Part shown: piece by piece, positions 24,201 to 31,492 of the stretch
How the letters are laid out: each line of letters begins with the position of its first letter
Position numbering within the stretch: position 1 is the stretch's first letter
NCBI GenBank assembly: GCA_035655155.1
Contig: DASRVH010000050.1
Span: forward strand, 56,485-120,484
Length of the DNA stretch: 64,000 bases
Source: Lentisalinibacter sp035655155
GTDB lineage: Bacteria; Pseudomonadota; Gammaproteobacteria; Steroidobacterales; Woeseiaceae
Direction of reading: 5' to 3'
Position numbers and translations under genes: made by a program
The notes under the pieces: generated by a model
Database searches by the model: none
The model's input: only the letters and a program-made list of their open reading frames with translations
What the model was told of the DNA's origin: nothing

Positions 24201-27134
24201 GAGATCCTGGAGGCCAGCGACGAGGCGCTGGCGGCCTGGACCGGCGGCGGCCGTCCGGCGGAGAGCCTCACCGAGCTGAAACGCCACCTGCACACGCTCA
24301 AGGGCGGAGCGCGCATGGCCGGCATCACCGCCATGGGCAATCTCAGCCACGGCCTGGAGACGCTGCTGATCGCCATCGACGACGATCGCGTGCAGCCGTC
24401 CCAGGCGGTGGACGACCTGCTGCAGCAAAGCCTCGACGAGCTGCACCGCATGCGCGACATGGTGACGGGCGGACAGCGGGCCGCCCCTGCCAACTCGCTG
24501 GAGGCGCGCATCGAGGCGCTGGCGGCCGGCGAGGCAGCCCCTGCCGAGCCCGCGGCAGCACCGCCGGAGGCCGAGACGACGGCAGCGGCCGAGACAGCGG
24601 CAGAGCCCGAGATGGAGGCACCGGAGGAGACTGCGGAGGCGACGCCGGAGGCAGAGGCGCCCGCCGCGGAAGCGCCCGGGTTGGAAGCGTCCGAGTCGGA
24701 AGCGTCCGAGTTGGAAGTGCCCGAGCCGGAAGTGCCGGAGGAAGAAGTGCCTGCGGCAGAGGAGCCGTCGGAAACCGGCGAGTATCCCGTTGCCGACCTG
24801 CGCGGGCCAGCGGATGCGCCCGGGCAGGAAGAGGGCCTGGCCGGGGCCGAGCCGCCGGAGCCGCCGATCGGCGAGCCCGTGTTCGGCGTGACGGCCCGCG
24901 GCGAGGGCGAGGAAGGGCTGCCGCCCGAAGCCGCGGAAGGCGGGCCGCCGGCCGAGACGGACATCAGCGAGTGGTTCGCCGAGCATGGCGAGGAGATAGC
25001 CGCGGAGGTGTTCGGCGAGGAGGCCGCGTCGGAGCGTGGCTTCGAAGCGGAATCGGAGATCCCGGCCGAACCCGAAGCGCAGGCCGAAGCCGAGCCGGAA
25101 GCCGAGCCGGAAGCTGAGCCGGAAGTCGAAGCGGAGCCGCAAGCGGAAGCGGAGACGGAATCCGAAGCGCAGCGAGAAGTCGAGGCGGAGCCCGAGGCAC
25201 CGGCGGAAGAGCCGTACGCCGGCGCGGAGCAGCCGGTGGCGCAGCCGCCCGAGCCGCGGGCACCGTCGCCCGTGGTCCCGGAGCGCGCCGCGCCGCCGAC
25301 GCCCGCCGCACCGGAGCGCCAGGAGTTCGCCCGCATCGACGCGGAGCTCCTGGAGGAACTGCTGAATGCCGCCGGCGAGATCAGCATCTACCACTCCCGG
25401 CTGAGCCAGCAGGTCACCTCCATCGATTTCAACCTGGCGGAGCTGGAGCAGACGGTGAGCCGGCTGCGCGACCAGCTGCGCAAGCTCGAATTCGAGACCG
25501 AGACCCAGATCCTGAACCGTCATCAGGAGGAGCGCAGCGCCCAGGAATTCGACCCGCTGGAGCTCGACCGCTACTCCACCATCCAGCAGCTGTCCCGGGC
25601 GCTGGCGGAGTCGGCCAGCGACGTGGCCAGCCTGAAGGACCTGCTGCAGAATCTGGCGACGGAGACCGAGTCGCTGCTGGTGCAGCAGTCGCGGGTGACG
25701 GCGGAGCTGCAGGACGGCCTGATGCGCACCCGCATGGTGCCGTTCCAGCGCCACGTGCCGCGGCTCTCGCGCCTGGTGCGCCAGATCGCCGGCGAGACGG
25801 GCAAACGGGTGGAGCTGGCCGTGGAAGGCGGCTCCGGCGAACTGGACCGGCAGGTGCTGGAGAAGATGCTGCCGCCGTTCGAGCACATGCTGCGCAACGC
25901 CATCGTCCACGGCATCGAGCCCCCGGAGACGCGGCAGGCCGCCGGCAAGCCGCCGGTGGGGCGCATCACCGTGCGGCTGCACCGGGAAGGCTCGGAGATG
26001 GTGATCGACGTGGCCGACGACGGCGCCGGCCTGAACGTCGACGCCATCCGCCGCAAGGCCACCGAGCAGGGACTGCTGACGCCGGACTCGGACGCCTCCG
26101 ACGAGGCCGTCATGGAGCTGATCCTGAAACCGGGCTTCAGCACCGCGGATCAGCTCACCCAGTCCGCCGGACGCGGCGTCGGCATGGACGTGGTGGCCAA
26201 CGAGGTGAAGAAGCTGGGCGGCGCGCTGCGCATCACGTCCATGCCGGGACAGGGCACGAATTTCACGGTGCGCCTGCCGTTCACGCTGGCCATCACCCAG
26301 GCGCTGATCGTGCGCGCCGGCGAGGAGGTCTATGCCCTGCCGCTGCCCACCGTCGAGGGTGTCGCGCGGGTGGCCCGCGCCGAACTGGACGCGATGCTGA
26401 ACCAGCCGGAGCCCACTTTCGAGTACGGCGAGCAGACCTACCGCTTCCAGCACCTCGGGCTGTTCGTGGGCGGCAAACCCTCCGAACTGCCCGAGGACGA
26501 CTCGGCCGTGCCGGTTATCCTGATCCGCGCCGGCGAGAAGTCCATCGCACTGCTCACCGACGAGATGCTGGCCAGCCGGGAGATCGTGGTGAAGTCGGTC
26601 GGGCCCCAGCTTGCGAGCATCCGCGGCATCTCCGGGGCCACCATCCTCGGCGACGGGCGCATCGTGCTGATCCTGGACATGGGCAGCCTCGCCCGCTCGA
26701 CGGCGCCGCTGGTGGAGATCCGAGAGGCGCCGCGGCCGAGCGCCGACGAGCGTCCGCTGGTGCTGGTGGTGGACGACTCCATCACCGTGCGCCGGGTCAC
26801 GGAGCGTTTCCTGCAGCGCCAGGGCATGCGGGTGGCCACCGCGAAGGACGGCATCGATGCCATCAGCGTCATGCAGGAACACCGGCCCGACATCATCCTG
26901 CTCGACATCGAGATGCCGCGCATGGACGGCTACGAGTTCGCCACCCATGTGCGCAACGACGAGCGTTTCGCCAACATCCCGATCATCATGATCACCTCCC
27001 GGGTGAGCGAGAAGCACCGGGCGCGCGCCATCGAGATCGGCGTCAACGACTATCTCGGCAAGCCCTACCAGGACAGCCAGCTGCTGGAGGCCATCCATGC
27101 GCTGCTGGAGGAAAAGGGCGGTAGCGGCCTGTGA
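21228..27134 (+). CDS. chpA: ChpA/PilL hybrid chemotaxis histidine kinase-response regulator
   Basis: A 1,968-residue kinase that signals to PilG and PilH. In order: an N-terminal helical region with a degenerate Hpt-like motif (RRLHEAAGVLKMV, ~residues 46-60); Hpt with FHTLKGSGRMVG (~663); a variant Hpt with CHTLHGSVNM (~812, Lys replaced by His); Hpt with LHTLKGGARMAG (~1,022); a Glu/Ala/Pro low-complexity linker (~1,095-1,360); dimerisation domain (~1,367); HATPase with MLRNAIVHGIE (~1,555) and DVADDGAGL; CheW-like domain (~1,690-1,820); receiver (~1,843-1,966) with LLDIEMPRMDGYEF. P. aeruginosa ChpA is longer (~2,470) with more Hpt-like modules. Start GTG behind AGGGAG. Confidence 0.95.
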   Translation: MSEAAAQTAQALNVVSDELTETLKQARVALEEAVEGRGSRESLLRAGRRLHEAAGVLKMVEVYGGALLAEEMEAVCRYLADLRPGAKGQQDGLDAITRAMVQLPSYLDRLLGGGRDIALVLLPLLNDLRAVRGKPLMSESTLLLLNLTPGQRVGVADRAAPPKEDIVELARKARPAFQLALLGWIQGQHPGQHLKKLRQIALALEQAADRDEIYQLWWVVVGVLEALADGGLETSVSLKRLLGQADRQLKRLIDEGSDAFEQNPPTDLLNNLLYYIARSATAGERVSAIRRAFNLSELLPGDEQVVHARESLAAPSIRLMETVGEAIKEDLGKVKDVLDIYVRTGMDDVADLSPQVDMLKKISDTLGVLGLGDLRGDIQAEIERLRNIVAESVAADEAMLLKIASTLLRVEDSLDAKLKRLIRPAGAEVDEPGAAEDTAEVEYRQVTEAVLRECIVNMARVKEAITQVTSDGGDPMAIDNVPKLIRGVKAGLVMLDKGRAAEVVERLGRFVTRALQAGRQALDPEHLDRLADAVVSIEYYMETVQAGRRDPWYMLDNAEACLDALSGILDEMEGRAARIEETLVASQRLRAIPEPEQPGGGGDATEIIQIPVVAQDAEHLDPELLELFIEESKEEIASIRKQLPRWAENADDMEALITVRRSFHTLKGSGRMVGAERIGDFCWHIEDLLNRLINRTLTRTPPMVEFIQRAAAALPELVEQLETGIEPAVDTRQIVVQASAFAEGDPNAPNLAASAVEPEEEPAPVEMDPVLLDIFSKETAAHLGAIKSYIEACREEEPPYPIPDNLHRACHTLHGSVNMADVDRGVTVTASLNQYVRRLYDAGQGMDTDGLAAVEAAVKAIESIVAGINQPGAGDEDYQPLVERLRELTAQVESRQAETEETGERTGITPALGAEYEAGAALEEREAPAAGSASAELAAEAAEPEPTEEAAGVRPAEPSAGEPAAQPPAEPPAEEADYDAEIAAIFTEEAGEILEASDEALAAWTGGGRPAESLTELKRHLHTLKGGARMAGITAMGNLSHGLETLLIAIDDDRVQPSQAVDDLLQQSLDELHRMRDMVTGGQRAAPANSLEARIEALAAGEAAPAEPAAAPPEAETTAAAETAAEPEMEAPEETAEATPEAEAPAAEAPGLEASESEASELEVPEPEVPEEEVPAAEEPSETGEYPVADLRGPADAPGQEEGLAGAEPPEPPIGEPVFGVTARGEGEEGLPPEAAEGGPPAETDISEWFAEHGEEIAAEVFGEEAASERGFEAESEIPAEPEAQAEAEPEAEPEAEPEVEAEPQAEAETESEAQREVEAEPEAPAEEPYAGAEQPVAQPPEPRAPSPVVPERAAPPTPAAPERQEFARIDAELLEELLNAAGEISIYHSRLSQQVTSIDFNLAELEQTVSRLRDQLRKLEFETETQILNRHQEERSAQEFDPLELDRYSTIQQLSRALAESASDVASLKDLLQNLATETESLLVQQSRVTAELQDGLMRTRMVPFQRHVPRLSRLVRQIAGETGKRVELAVEGGSGELDRQVLEKMLPPFEHMLRNAIVHGIEPPETRQAAGKPPVGRITVRLHREGSEMVIDVADDGAGLNVDAIRRKATEQGLLTPDSDASDEAVMELILKPGFSTADQLTQSAGRGVGMDVVANEVKKLGGALRITSMPGQGTNFTVRLPFTLAITQALIVRAGEEVYALPLPTVEGVARVARAELDAMLNQPEPTFEYGEQTYRFQHLGLFVGGKPSELPEDDSAVPVILIRAGEKSIALLTDEMLASREIVVKSVGPQLASIRGISGATILGDGRIVLILDMGSLARSTAPLVEIREAPRPSADERPLVLVVDDSITVRRVTERFLQRQGMRVATAKDGIDAISVMQEHRPDIILLDIEMPRMDGYEFATHVRNDERFANIPIIMITSRVSEKHRARAIEIGVNDYLGKPYQDSQLLEAIHALLEEKGGSGL
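24656..25212 (+). repeat. Low-complexity Glu/Ala/Pro repeat tracts inside chpA
   Basis: Two degenerate tandem-repeat tracts within the chpA linker: about 24656-24760 (units around GAAGCGTCCGAG, encoding EASESEASELEVPEPEVP) and about 25066-25212 (units around GAAGCCGAGCCG, encoding AEAEPEAEPEAEPE). They form the flexible hinge between the Hpt array and the kinase core and are likely length-variable between strains. Confidence 0.7.
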
Positions 27135-27607
27135 GCGCGGTGGTCGAGGAACTCTACTCCCTGCTGGTGCCCCTCGCCGAGGATCGGCTGATCGTGCCCC
27201 GGGCCTGCGTGGCCGAGGTGGTGCGCTACTCGCCGCCCGAGGCGAGGGCCGGCGAGGCCGAGCCCTGGGTGCTCGGCGGCTTCAACTGGAACGGGCGGCT
27301 GCTGCCGCTGGTGTCGTTCGAGGGCGCGCTGGGCAAGCCGGTGCCGCAGGCCTCCGGCAGAACGCGCATCGTCGTCTTCCACGGTGTCACCGGCAGACTG
27401 CGCGCCGGGCATTTCGGCATGCTGACCCAGGGCTTCCCCCAGCTGGTGCGCGTCAACCGGGAGGTGCTGCGGCCGGGCGAGCCGGCCGACGAGTGGCCCG
27501 AGGGCGCCCCGGTCTTCTGCCGGGTGAAGATGATCAACGAGTACCCGCTGATCCCGGATCTGGCGCGGCTGGAGGAGATCCTGGCCGAGCAGGAACTGCA
27601 GCTCTAG
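27131..27607 (+). CDS. chpC: CheW-domain protein ChpC
   Basis: A 158-residue single CheW-like domain (EELYSLLVPLAEDRLIVPRACVAEVVRYSPP ... WVLGGFNWNGRLLPLVSFEGALG). It matches the accessory coupling protein ChpC that closes Pil-Chp operons. The GTG overlaps the chpA stop by 4 nt (GTGA). In Pseudomonas pilK lies before chpA and the methylesterase chpB between chpA and chpC; neither is present here. Confidence 0.85.
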   Translation: MSAVVEELYSLLVPLAEDRLIVPRACVAEVVRYSPPEARAGEAEPWVLGGFNWNGRLLPLVSFEGALGKPVPQASGRTRIVVFHGVTGRLRAGHFGMLTQGFPQLVRVNREVLRPGEPADEWPEGAPVFCRVKMINEYPLIPDLARLEEILAEQELQL

Positions 27608-27628
27608 CGGGAGCTCCCGCGTTCCCCC

Positions 27629-28357
27629 TTACAGATCGCCCCAGAGCGTCTGCAGGGCCGCCACGCCGGCCACGGCCGCGGTCTCCGTTCTCAATATCCT
27701 GGGACCCAGCCCGACGGGCCGGAATCCGGCCGCCTCCGCCGCTTCCGTCTCCTGATCGGTGAGCCCGCCCTCCGGGCCCACCAGCAGCGTCACCGGCGTG
27801 GCGGGTCGCGCGAGGCCGGTCAGCCTGTCGGCCGCGTCCGGCGTCAGCACGAGGCGCAGCCCCGCGGGCGGTGCCGCCAGCCAGTCCTCCAGGGCAGTGA
27901 TGGGGGCCACCTGCGGCAGCCGGTTGCGCCCGCTTTGCCGGCAGGCGCTCGCCGCCACCCGCTGCCAGTGCTCGAGCCGCGCGGCGGCGCGCTTGTCATC
28001 CAGACGGACGACGCCGCGCTCGCACAGCAGCGGCACGATGGCAGCGGCGCCGAGTTCGGTGGTCTTCTGCACGACGTGATCCATGCGCTCGCCCCGGGAT
28101 ATGCCCTGGGCCACCGTGATGGCCAGCGGCGATTCGCGCTCGACGGCCCGGTGCTCGCCGACGGCCACCGTCACCTCCCGGCGGCCGGCGGTGGCTATCG
28201 TCGCGTCGTACTCGCCGCCGCGACCGTCGAACAGCACCAGGTCCGCGCCCACCGGCAGCCTGAGCACGCGGGTCAGGTAGCGGGCGTCGTCTTCCCCGAC
28301 CGCGACTTCGTCGCCGCTGGCCAGGGGATCCGGATAATGGAGGCGTACCGTGCGCAC
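27629..28357 (-). CDS. rsmE: 16S rRNA (uracil1498-N3)-methyltransferase
   Basis: A 242-residue SPOUT-class methyltransferase modifying U1498 of 16S rRNA. Motifs: QGISRGERMDHVVQKTTELGA, ACRQSGRNRLPQV, LLVGPEGGLTDQE and GLGPRILRTETAAVA, which forms the knot. The GTG at 28357 gives VRTVRLHYPDPL and the same length as E. coli RsmE (243). An ATG at 28432 would add 25 non-conserved residues and come within 10 nt of the divergent ampD start. Confidence 0.92.
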   Translation of the reverse strand: MRTVRLHYPDPLASGDEVAVGEDDARYLTRVLRLPVGADLVLFDGRGGEYDATIATAGRREVTVAVGEHRAVERESPLAITVAQGISRGERMDHVVQKTTELGAAAIVPLLCERGVVRLDDKRAAARLEHWQRVAASACRQSGRNRLPQVAPITALEDWLAAPPAGLRLVLTPDAADRLTGLARPATPVTLLVGPEGGLTDQETEAAEAAGFRPVGLGPRILRTETAAVAGVAALQTLWGDL

Positions 28358-28442
28358 AGCCGGATCATGCAGTTCCGGCGGCCGGATTGGAAGAACGGCG
28401 GGTGCGTTGACAGCCGCCGGGGCGGCGCCCATATTGCCGGCG

Positions 28443-29027
28443 ATGATCGCGACCCCGGAGTCCCGCTTCCTGACCGACCCGGCCACCGGGCTGGTGGCCC
28501 CGGCCCGCCAGTGCCCGTCGCCGAACCAGGACGAGCGCCCCGCGGGCTGCGAGCTCGAACTGATCGTGATCCACGGCATCAGCCTGCCGCCGGGCGAGTT
28601 CGGCGGGCCCCACATCGAGGACTTCTTCGCCAACCGGCTGCCGGCGGACGCCCATCCCTATTTCGCCGAGATCGCCGGCATGGAGGTCTCGGCCCATACG
28701 CTGATCCGGCGAGACGGCAGCCTGGTGCAGTTCGTGCCGTTCCGGCGGCGCGCCTGGCATGCCGGTGCCTCGTCCTGGTGCGGGCGCGAGCGCTGCAACG
28801 ATTTCTCCGTGGGCATCGAGCTCGAGGGGCTCGACGACCTCGCCTACGACGATCGCCAGTACGAGTCGCTGGCCGATCTGATCCGCTCGCTCCGCCGGGC
28901 CTATCCGAGCCTGGCCGGGGGCGACATCCTCGGCCATTCCGACATCGCGCCGGGCCGCAAGACCGATCCCGGCGAGGCCTTCGACTGGCGTCGGCTTGAT
29001 GCGCTGCTCGGGCGGGACATAAGCTAG
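28443..29027 (+). CDS. ampD: 1,6-anhydro-N-acetylmuramyl-L-alanine amidase AmpD
   Basis: A 194-residue cytoplasmic zinc amidase of peptidoglycan recycling. It cleaves the peptide from anhydroMurNAc and thereby keeps ampC-type inducers low. Zn ligands are visible in IVIHGISLPPG (His) and ILGHSDIAPGRKTDPG (His and Asp); the NDFSVGIELEG strand is conserved. Followed 32 nt later by ampE. AnmK, encoded at 56.4 kb, acts on the downstream anhydroMurNAc sugar. Confidence 0.94.
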   Translation: MIATPESRFLTDPATGLVAPARQCPSPNQDERPAGCELELIVIHGISLPPGEFGGPHIEDFFANRLPADAHPYFAEIAGMEVSAHTLIRRDGSLVQFVPFRRRAWHAGASSWCGRERCNDFSVGIELEGLDDLAYDDRQYESLADLIRSLRRAYPSLAGGDILGHSDIAPGRKTDPGEAFDWRRLDALLGRDIS

Positions 29028-29059
29028 GGCTCTCTCCGTAGCCGCCCGGCTGGTTGCCC

Positions 29060-30007
29060 ATGAAGCTCATCGCCCTGTTCATCGCCATCGTCCTGGAGCG
29101 GCTGGCGACCCAGCTTTTCCATCTGCGCGAGCTGCGCTGGCTGGACGGGCTGTTCGATTTCGGGCTGCGCCTGGCCCAGCGCTTCGACGCCGTACCGAAG
29201 CTGCTCGGCGTGGCCGCCACGATCCTGCTGGTGGCCTCGCCGATCATCCTGCTGCGCATCGGCCTCGGCGACGTGCTGCTGGGACTGCCTTATCTCGCCC
29301 TGTCCGTGGTCGTGCTGTTCTTCTCTCTGGGGCCCCAGGACATCGGCGAGGAGGTCGACCGCTGGTGCAGCGCCATCCAGGCCGGCGACGACGAGGAGGC
29401 GCGCAGGCTGGCCCACGCGCTGGTCGAGCATCGGGCTGCCGGGGAGGACATCTCCAGCGGTTTCGCCGTGCAGGAGGCCGTGTGCGTGCAGGCGAACAAT
29501 CGCATGTTCTCCGTGCTGTTCTGGTTCGTCGTGCTCGGCCCGGTGGGTGCCTGGATATTCCGGGTGGCGGATCTGCTGCGCCGCCGGGCCGTGTTCCAGG
29601 CGGAACGACTCGAGGCGGCGGGCGCGGAAGAGGGCGCCGACGAGGCGGCCCGGGCCGACCAGGCCGCCGCCGCAGCCGCCCGCGAGGCCACCGAGCAGGT
29701 GCATGCCGCTCTCGCCTGGCTGCCGGCGCGGCTGACGGCGCTCGGCTACGCGCTCACGGGCAGCTTCGACACCGCGCGCCAGGCGTGGTCGGGTCTCGGC
29801 ATAGAACGGGTCACGCTCGGGCTGGGCAACGAACGCCTGCTGGCCCGCGTGGGCCTCGGCGCCATGGCGCTCACGCCGGTGGACGGCGAGAGCGAGCAGG
29901 AGCGCCAGACCCGTGGCGCCCGCGCCGCCAAGACACTGGTGTTCCGCACGCTGGTCTTCTGGCTGGTGGCCATCGCCGCCCTGACCCTGGCCGGCGCCGC
30001 CATTTGA
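29060..30007 (+). CDS. ampE: AmpE-like inner-membrane protein
   Basis: A 315-residue membrane protein homologous to AmpE, the regulatory signalling modulator encoded with ampD. The N-terminus (MKLIALFIAIVLERLATQL) and the EAVCVQANNRMFSVLFWFVVLGPVGAW block match the family. Several membrane helices; an Ala-rich coiled segment at ~195-220. Overlaps btuF by 4 nt (TTGA). Confidence 0.88.
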   Translation: MKLIALFIAIVLERLATQLFHLRELRWLDGLFDFGLRLAQRFDAVPKLLGVAATILLVASPIILLRIGLGDVLLGLPYLALSVVVLFFSLGPQDIGEEVDRWCSAIQAGDDEEARRLAHALVEHRAAGEDISSGFAVQEAVCVQANNRMFSVLFWFVVLGPVGAWIFRVADLLRRRAVFQAERLEAAGAEEGADEAARADQAAAAAAREATEQVHAALAWLPARLTALGYALTGSFDTARQAWSGLGIERVTLGLGNERLLARVGLGAMALTPVDGESEQERQTRGARAAKTLVFRTLVFWLVAIAALTLAGAAI

Positions 30008-30867
30008 TCCGCCTGGCGCTGCTCCTGCTGGCCGCGTCCGTCGGCGTCGCCGGGAACCCGGCCGCAGAGTCGACCCAGGCGCCGGCCGACCCGCCCTCGC
30101 GGGTGGTCGCCCTGGCGCCGCACCTGGCCGAGCTCGTGTTCGCCGCGGGCGCCGGGGAGCGGCTGGCGGGGGTCACCGCCTACACCGACCATCCGCCTGC
30201 CGCGGCCGCGCTGCCGCGCATCGGCGATGCGTTCCGCGTCGACATGGAGCGCATCGCGGTGATCGATCCGGATCTCGTCCTGGCCTGGGAGGGCGGCACG
30301 CCCAAGGCGCTGACCGGAAGATTGCGGGAGCTCGGCTACAGGGTGACGGTTATCCGAACCGGCAGCGTGGAAGACGTGGCCGCCGCCATCCGGCGCATCG
30401 GCGAGCAGCTGGGCACGGCGGAGACGGCGGACCGGGCGGCGGGCGAATTCCTGCGGGAGCTCGAGGCAGCGGTCGCCGGTCACGCGGACGCACGGCCGCT
30501 CAGGGTCTTCTATCAGGTGGCGAGCCGGCCCCTGTATACGGTGAACGGCGGCCACTACATCAGCGAGCTCATCCGTCTGTGCGGCGGACGGAACGTCTTC
30601 TCGGATCTGGACGAACTCGCGCCGGTGGTCACCGTGGAGTCGGTGCTGTCCCGGGACCCGGAGGTGATCCTGGCGCCGGCGGGAGAGCCCGGCGTGCTGG
30701 AGCGCTGGCAGGCCTGGCGGTCCCTCGCCGCGGTGCGGGCCGGCAACCTGCGCACCGTGCCGCCGGATACGCTGGCCCGGCCCTCACCGCGGCTGGTGCA
30801 GGGTGCCGCGGACATCTGCGCCGCCATCGAGACATCCCGCCGGCGGCTTTCCGCCGCGCCACCCTGA
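30004..30867 (+). CDS. btuF: Cobalamin-binding periplasmic protein BtuF
   Basis: A 287-residue class-III binding protein with an N-terminal hydrophobic signal (LIRLALLLLAASVGVAG). Family features: RVVALAPHLAELVFAAGAGERLAGVTAYTDHP, PDLVLAWEGGTP, and the ligand-contacting FYQVASRPLYTVNGGHYISELIRLCGGRNVF. BtuF delivers vitamin B12 to BtuCD. It starts with TTG overlapping the ampE TGA. Neighbouring cobalamin genes (adenosyltransferase, riboswitch-btuB, btuD) support B12 rather than siderophore binding. Confidence 0.87.
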   Translation: MIRLALLLLAASVGVAGNPAAESTQAPADPPSRVVALAPHLAELVFAAGAGERLAGVTAYTDHPPAAAALPRIGDAFRVDMERIAVIDPDLVLAWEGGTPKALTGRLRELGYRVTVIRTGSVEDVAAAIRRIGEQLGTAETADRAAGEFLRELEAAVAGHADARPLRVFYQVASRPLYTVNGGHYISELIRLCGGRNVFSDLDELAPVVTVESVLSRDPEVILAPAGEPGVLERWQAWRSLAAVRAGNLRTVPPDTLARPSPRLVQGAADICAAIETSRRRLSAAPP

Positions 30868-30902
30868 GCGGACCCGTCAGCCGTGTCTCCGCCAGCCCCG
30901 GG

Positions 30903-31466
30903 TCAGGCCGCGCCCCCGCTGCGGCCGCTCTTCCACAGCACCTCGGTGCCGTCCTCCGCGCGGGCGAGGATGCGGGCGATCACGAACAGCAGGTCCGACA
31001 GGCGATTGAGGTAGCGCAGCGCGTCCGGGTTGATGGCTTCCTCCCGGCCGAGCGTGCTCACCCGGCGCTCGGCGCGCCGGCAGACCGTGCGCGCCAGGTG
31101 ACAGGCGGCGGCGCCCGGCCCGCCGCCGGGCAGGATGAAGTCCTTCAGCGCCGGCAGGCTCTCGTTGTAGCCGTCCAGGGCCTGCTCCAGGCGGGTGACG
31201 TAGTCAGGCGTGATCGCCAGGTGGCCCGGGATGCAGAGTTCGCCGCCCAGGTCGAACAGCTCGTGCTGCACGCGTTCCAGGCAGTCGCGGACGTCGTCCG
31301 GCACGGCCTCGGTCGCCAGCACCATGCCGATGCAGCTGTTGGCCTCGTCCACCGTGCCGTAGGCCTCCACCCGGGGCGAGTCCTTGGCCGTGCGGCTGCC
31401 GTCGCCGAGACCCGTGGTGCCGTCGTCGCCGGTGCGCGTATAGATCTTCGTCAGGCGATTGCCCAT
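30903..31466 (-). CDS. PduO-type cob(I)alamin adenosyltransferase
   Basis: A 187-residue helical-bundle enzyme that transfers the adenosyl group of ATP to cob(I)alamin. Motifs: KIYTRTGDDGTTGLGDGSR (ATP binding), VEAYGTVDEANS, and the C-terminal CRRAERRV ... NRLSDLLFVIAR. This is the PduO/MMAB class, not the BtuR/CobA class. AAGGAG precedes the ATG at 31466. Lies 26 nt downstream of btuB on the same strand, so it is probably under the same cobalamin riboswitch. Converges on btuF. Confidence 0.92.
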   Translation of the reverse strand: MGNRLTKIYTRTGDDGTTGLGDGSRTAKDSPRVEAYGTVDEANSCIGMVLATEAVPDDVRDCLERVQHELFDLGGELCIPGHLAITPDYVTRLEQALDGYNESLPALKDFILPGGGPGAAACHLARTVCRRAERRVSTLGREEAINPDALRYLNRLSDLLFVIARILARAEDGTEVLWKSGRSGGAA

Positions 31467-31492
31467 GTCGACTCCTTGTCGGTGGCCGGCGC

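Noticed and set aside
24656..25212. CRISPR-like repeats
   Set aside because: The repeats are in-frame degenerate codons for Glu/Ala/Pro inside chpA, with no spacers of uniform length and no cas genes. No CRISPR array was seen anywhere in the window.
20928..27098. Very long open frame on the minus strand opposite chpA (over 2,000 codons)
   Set aside because: It is an artefact of high GC3 in chpA; the translation is low-complexity with no known domain, while the plus strand encodes a clear multi-domain kinase.
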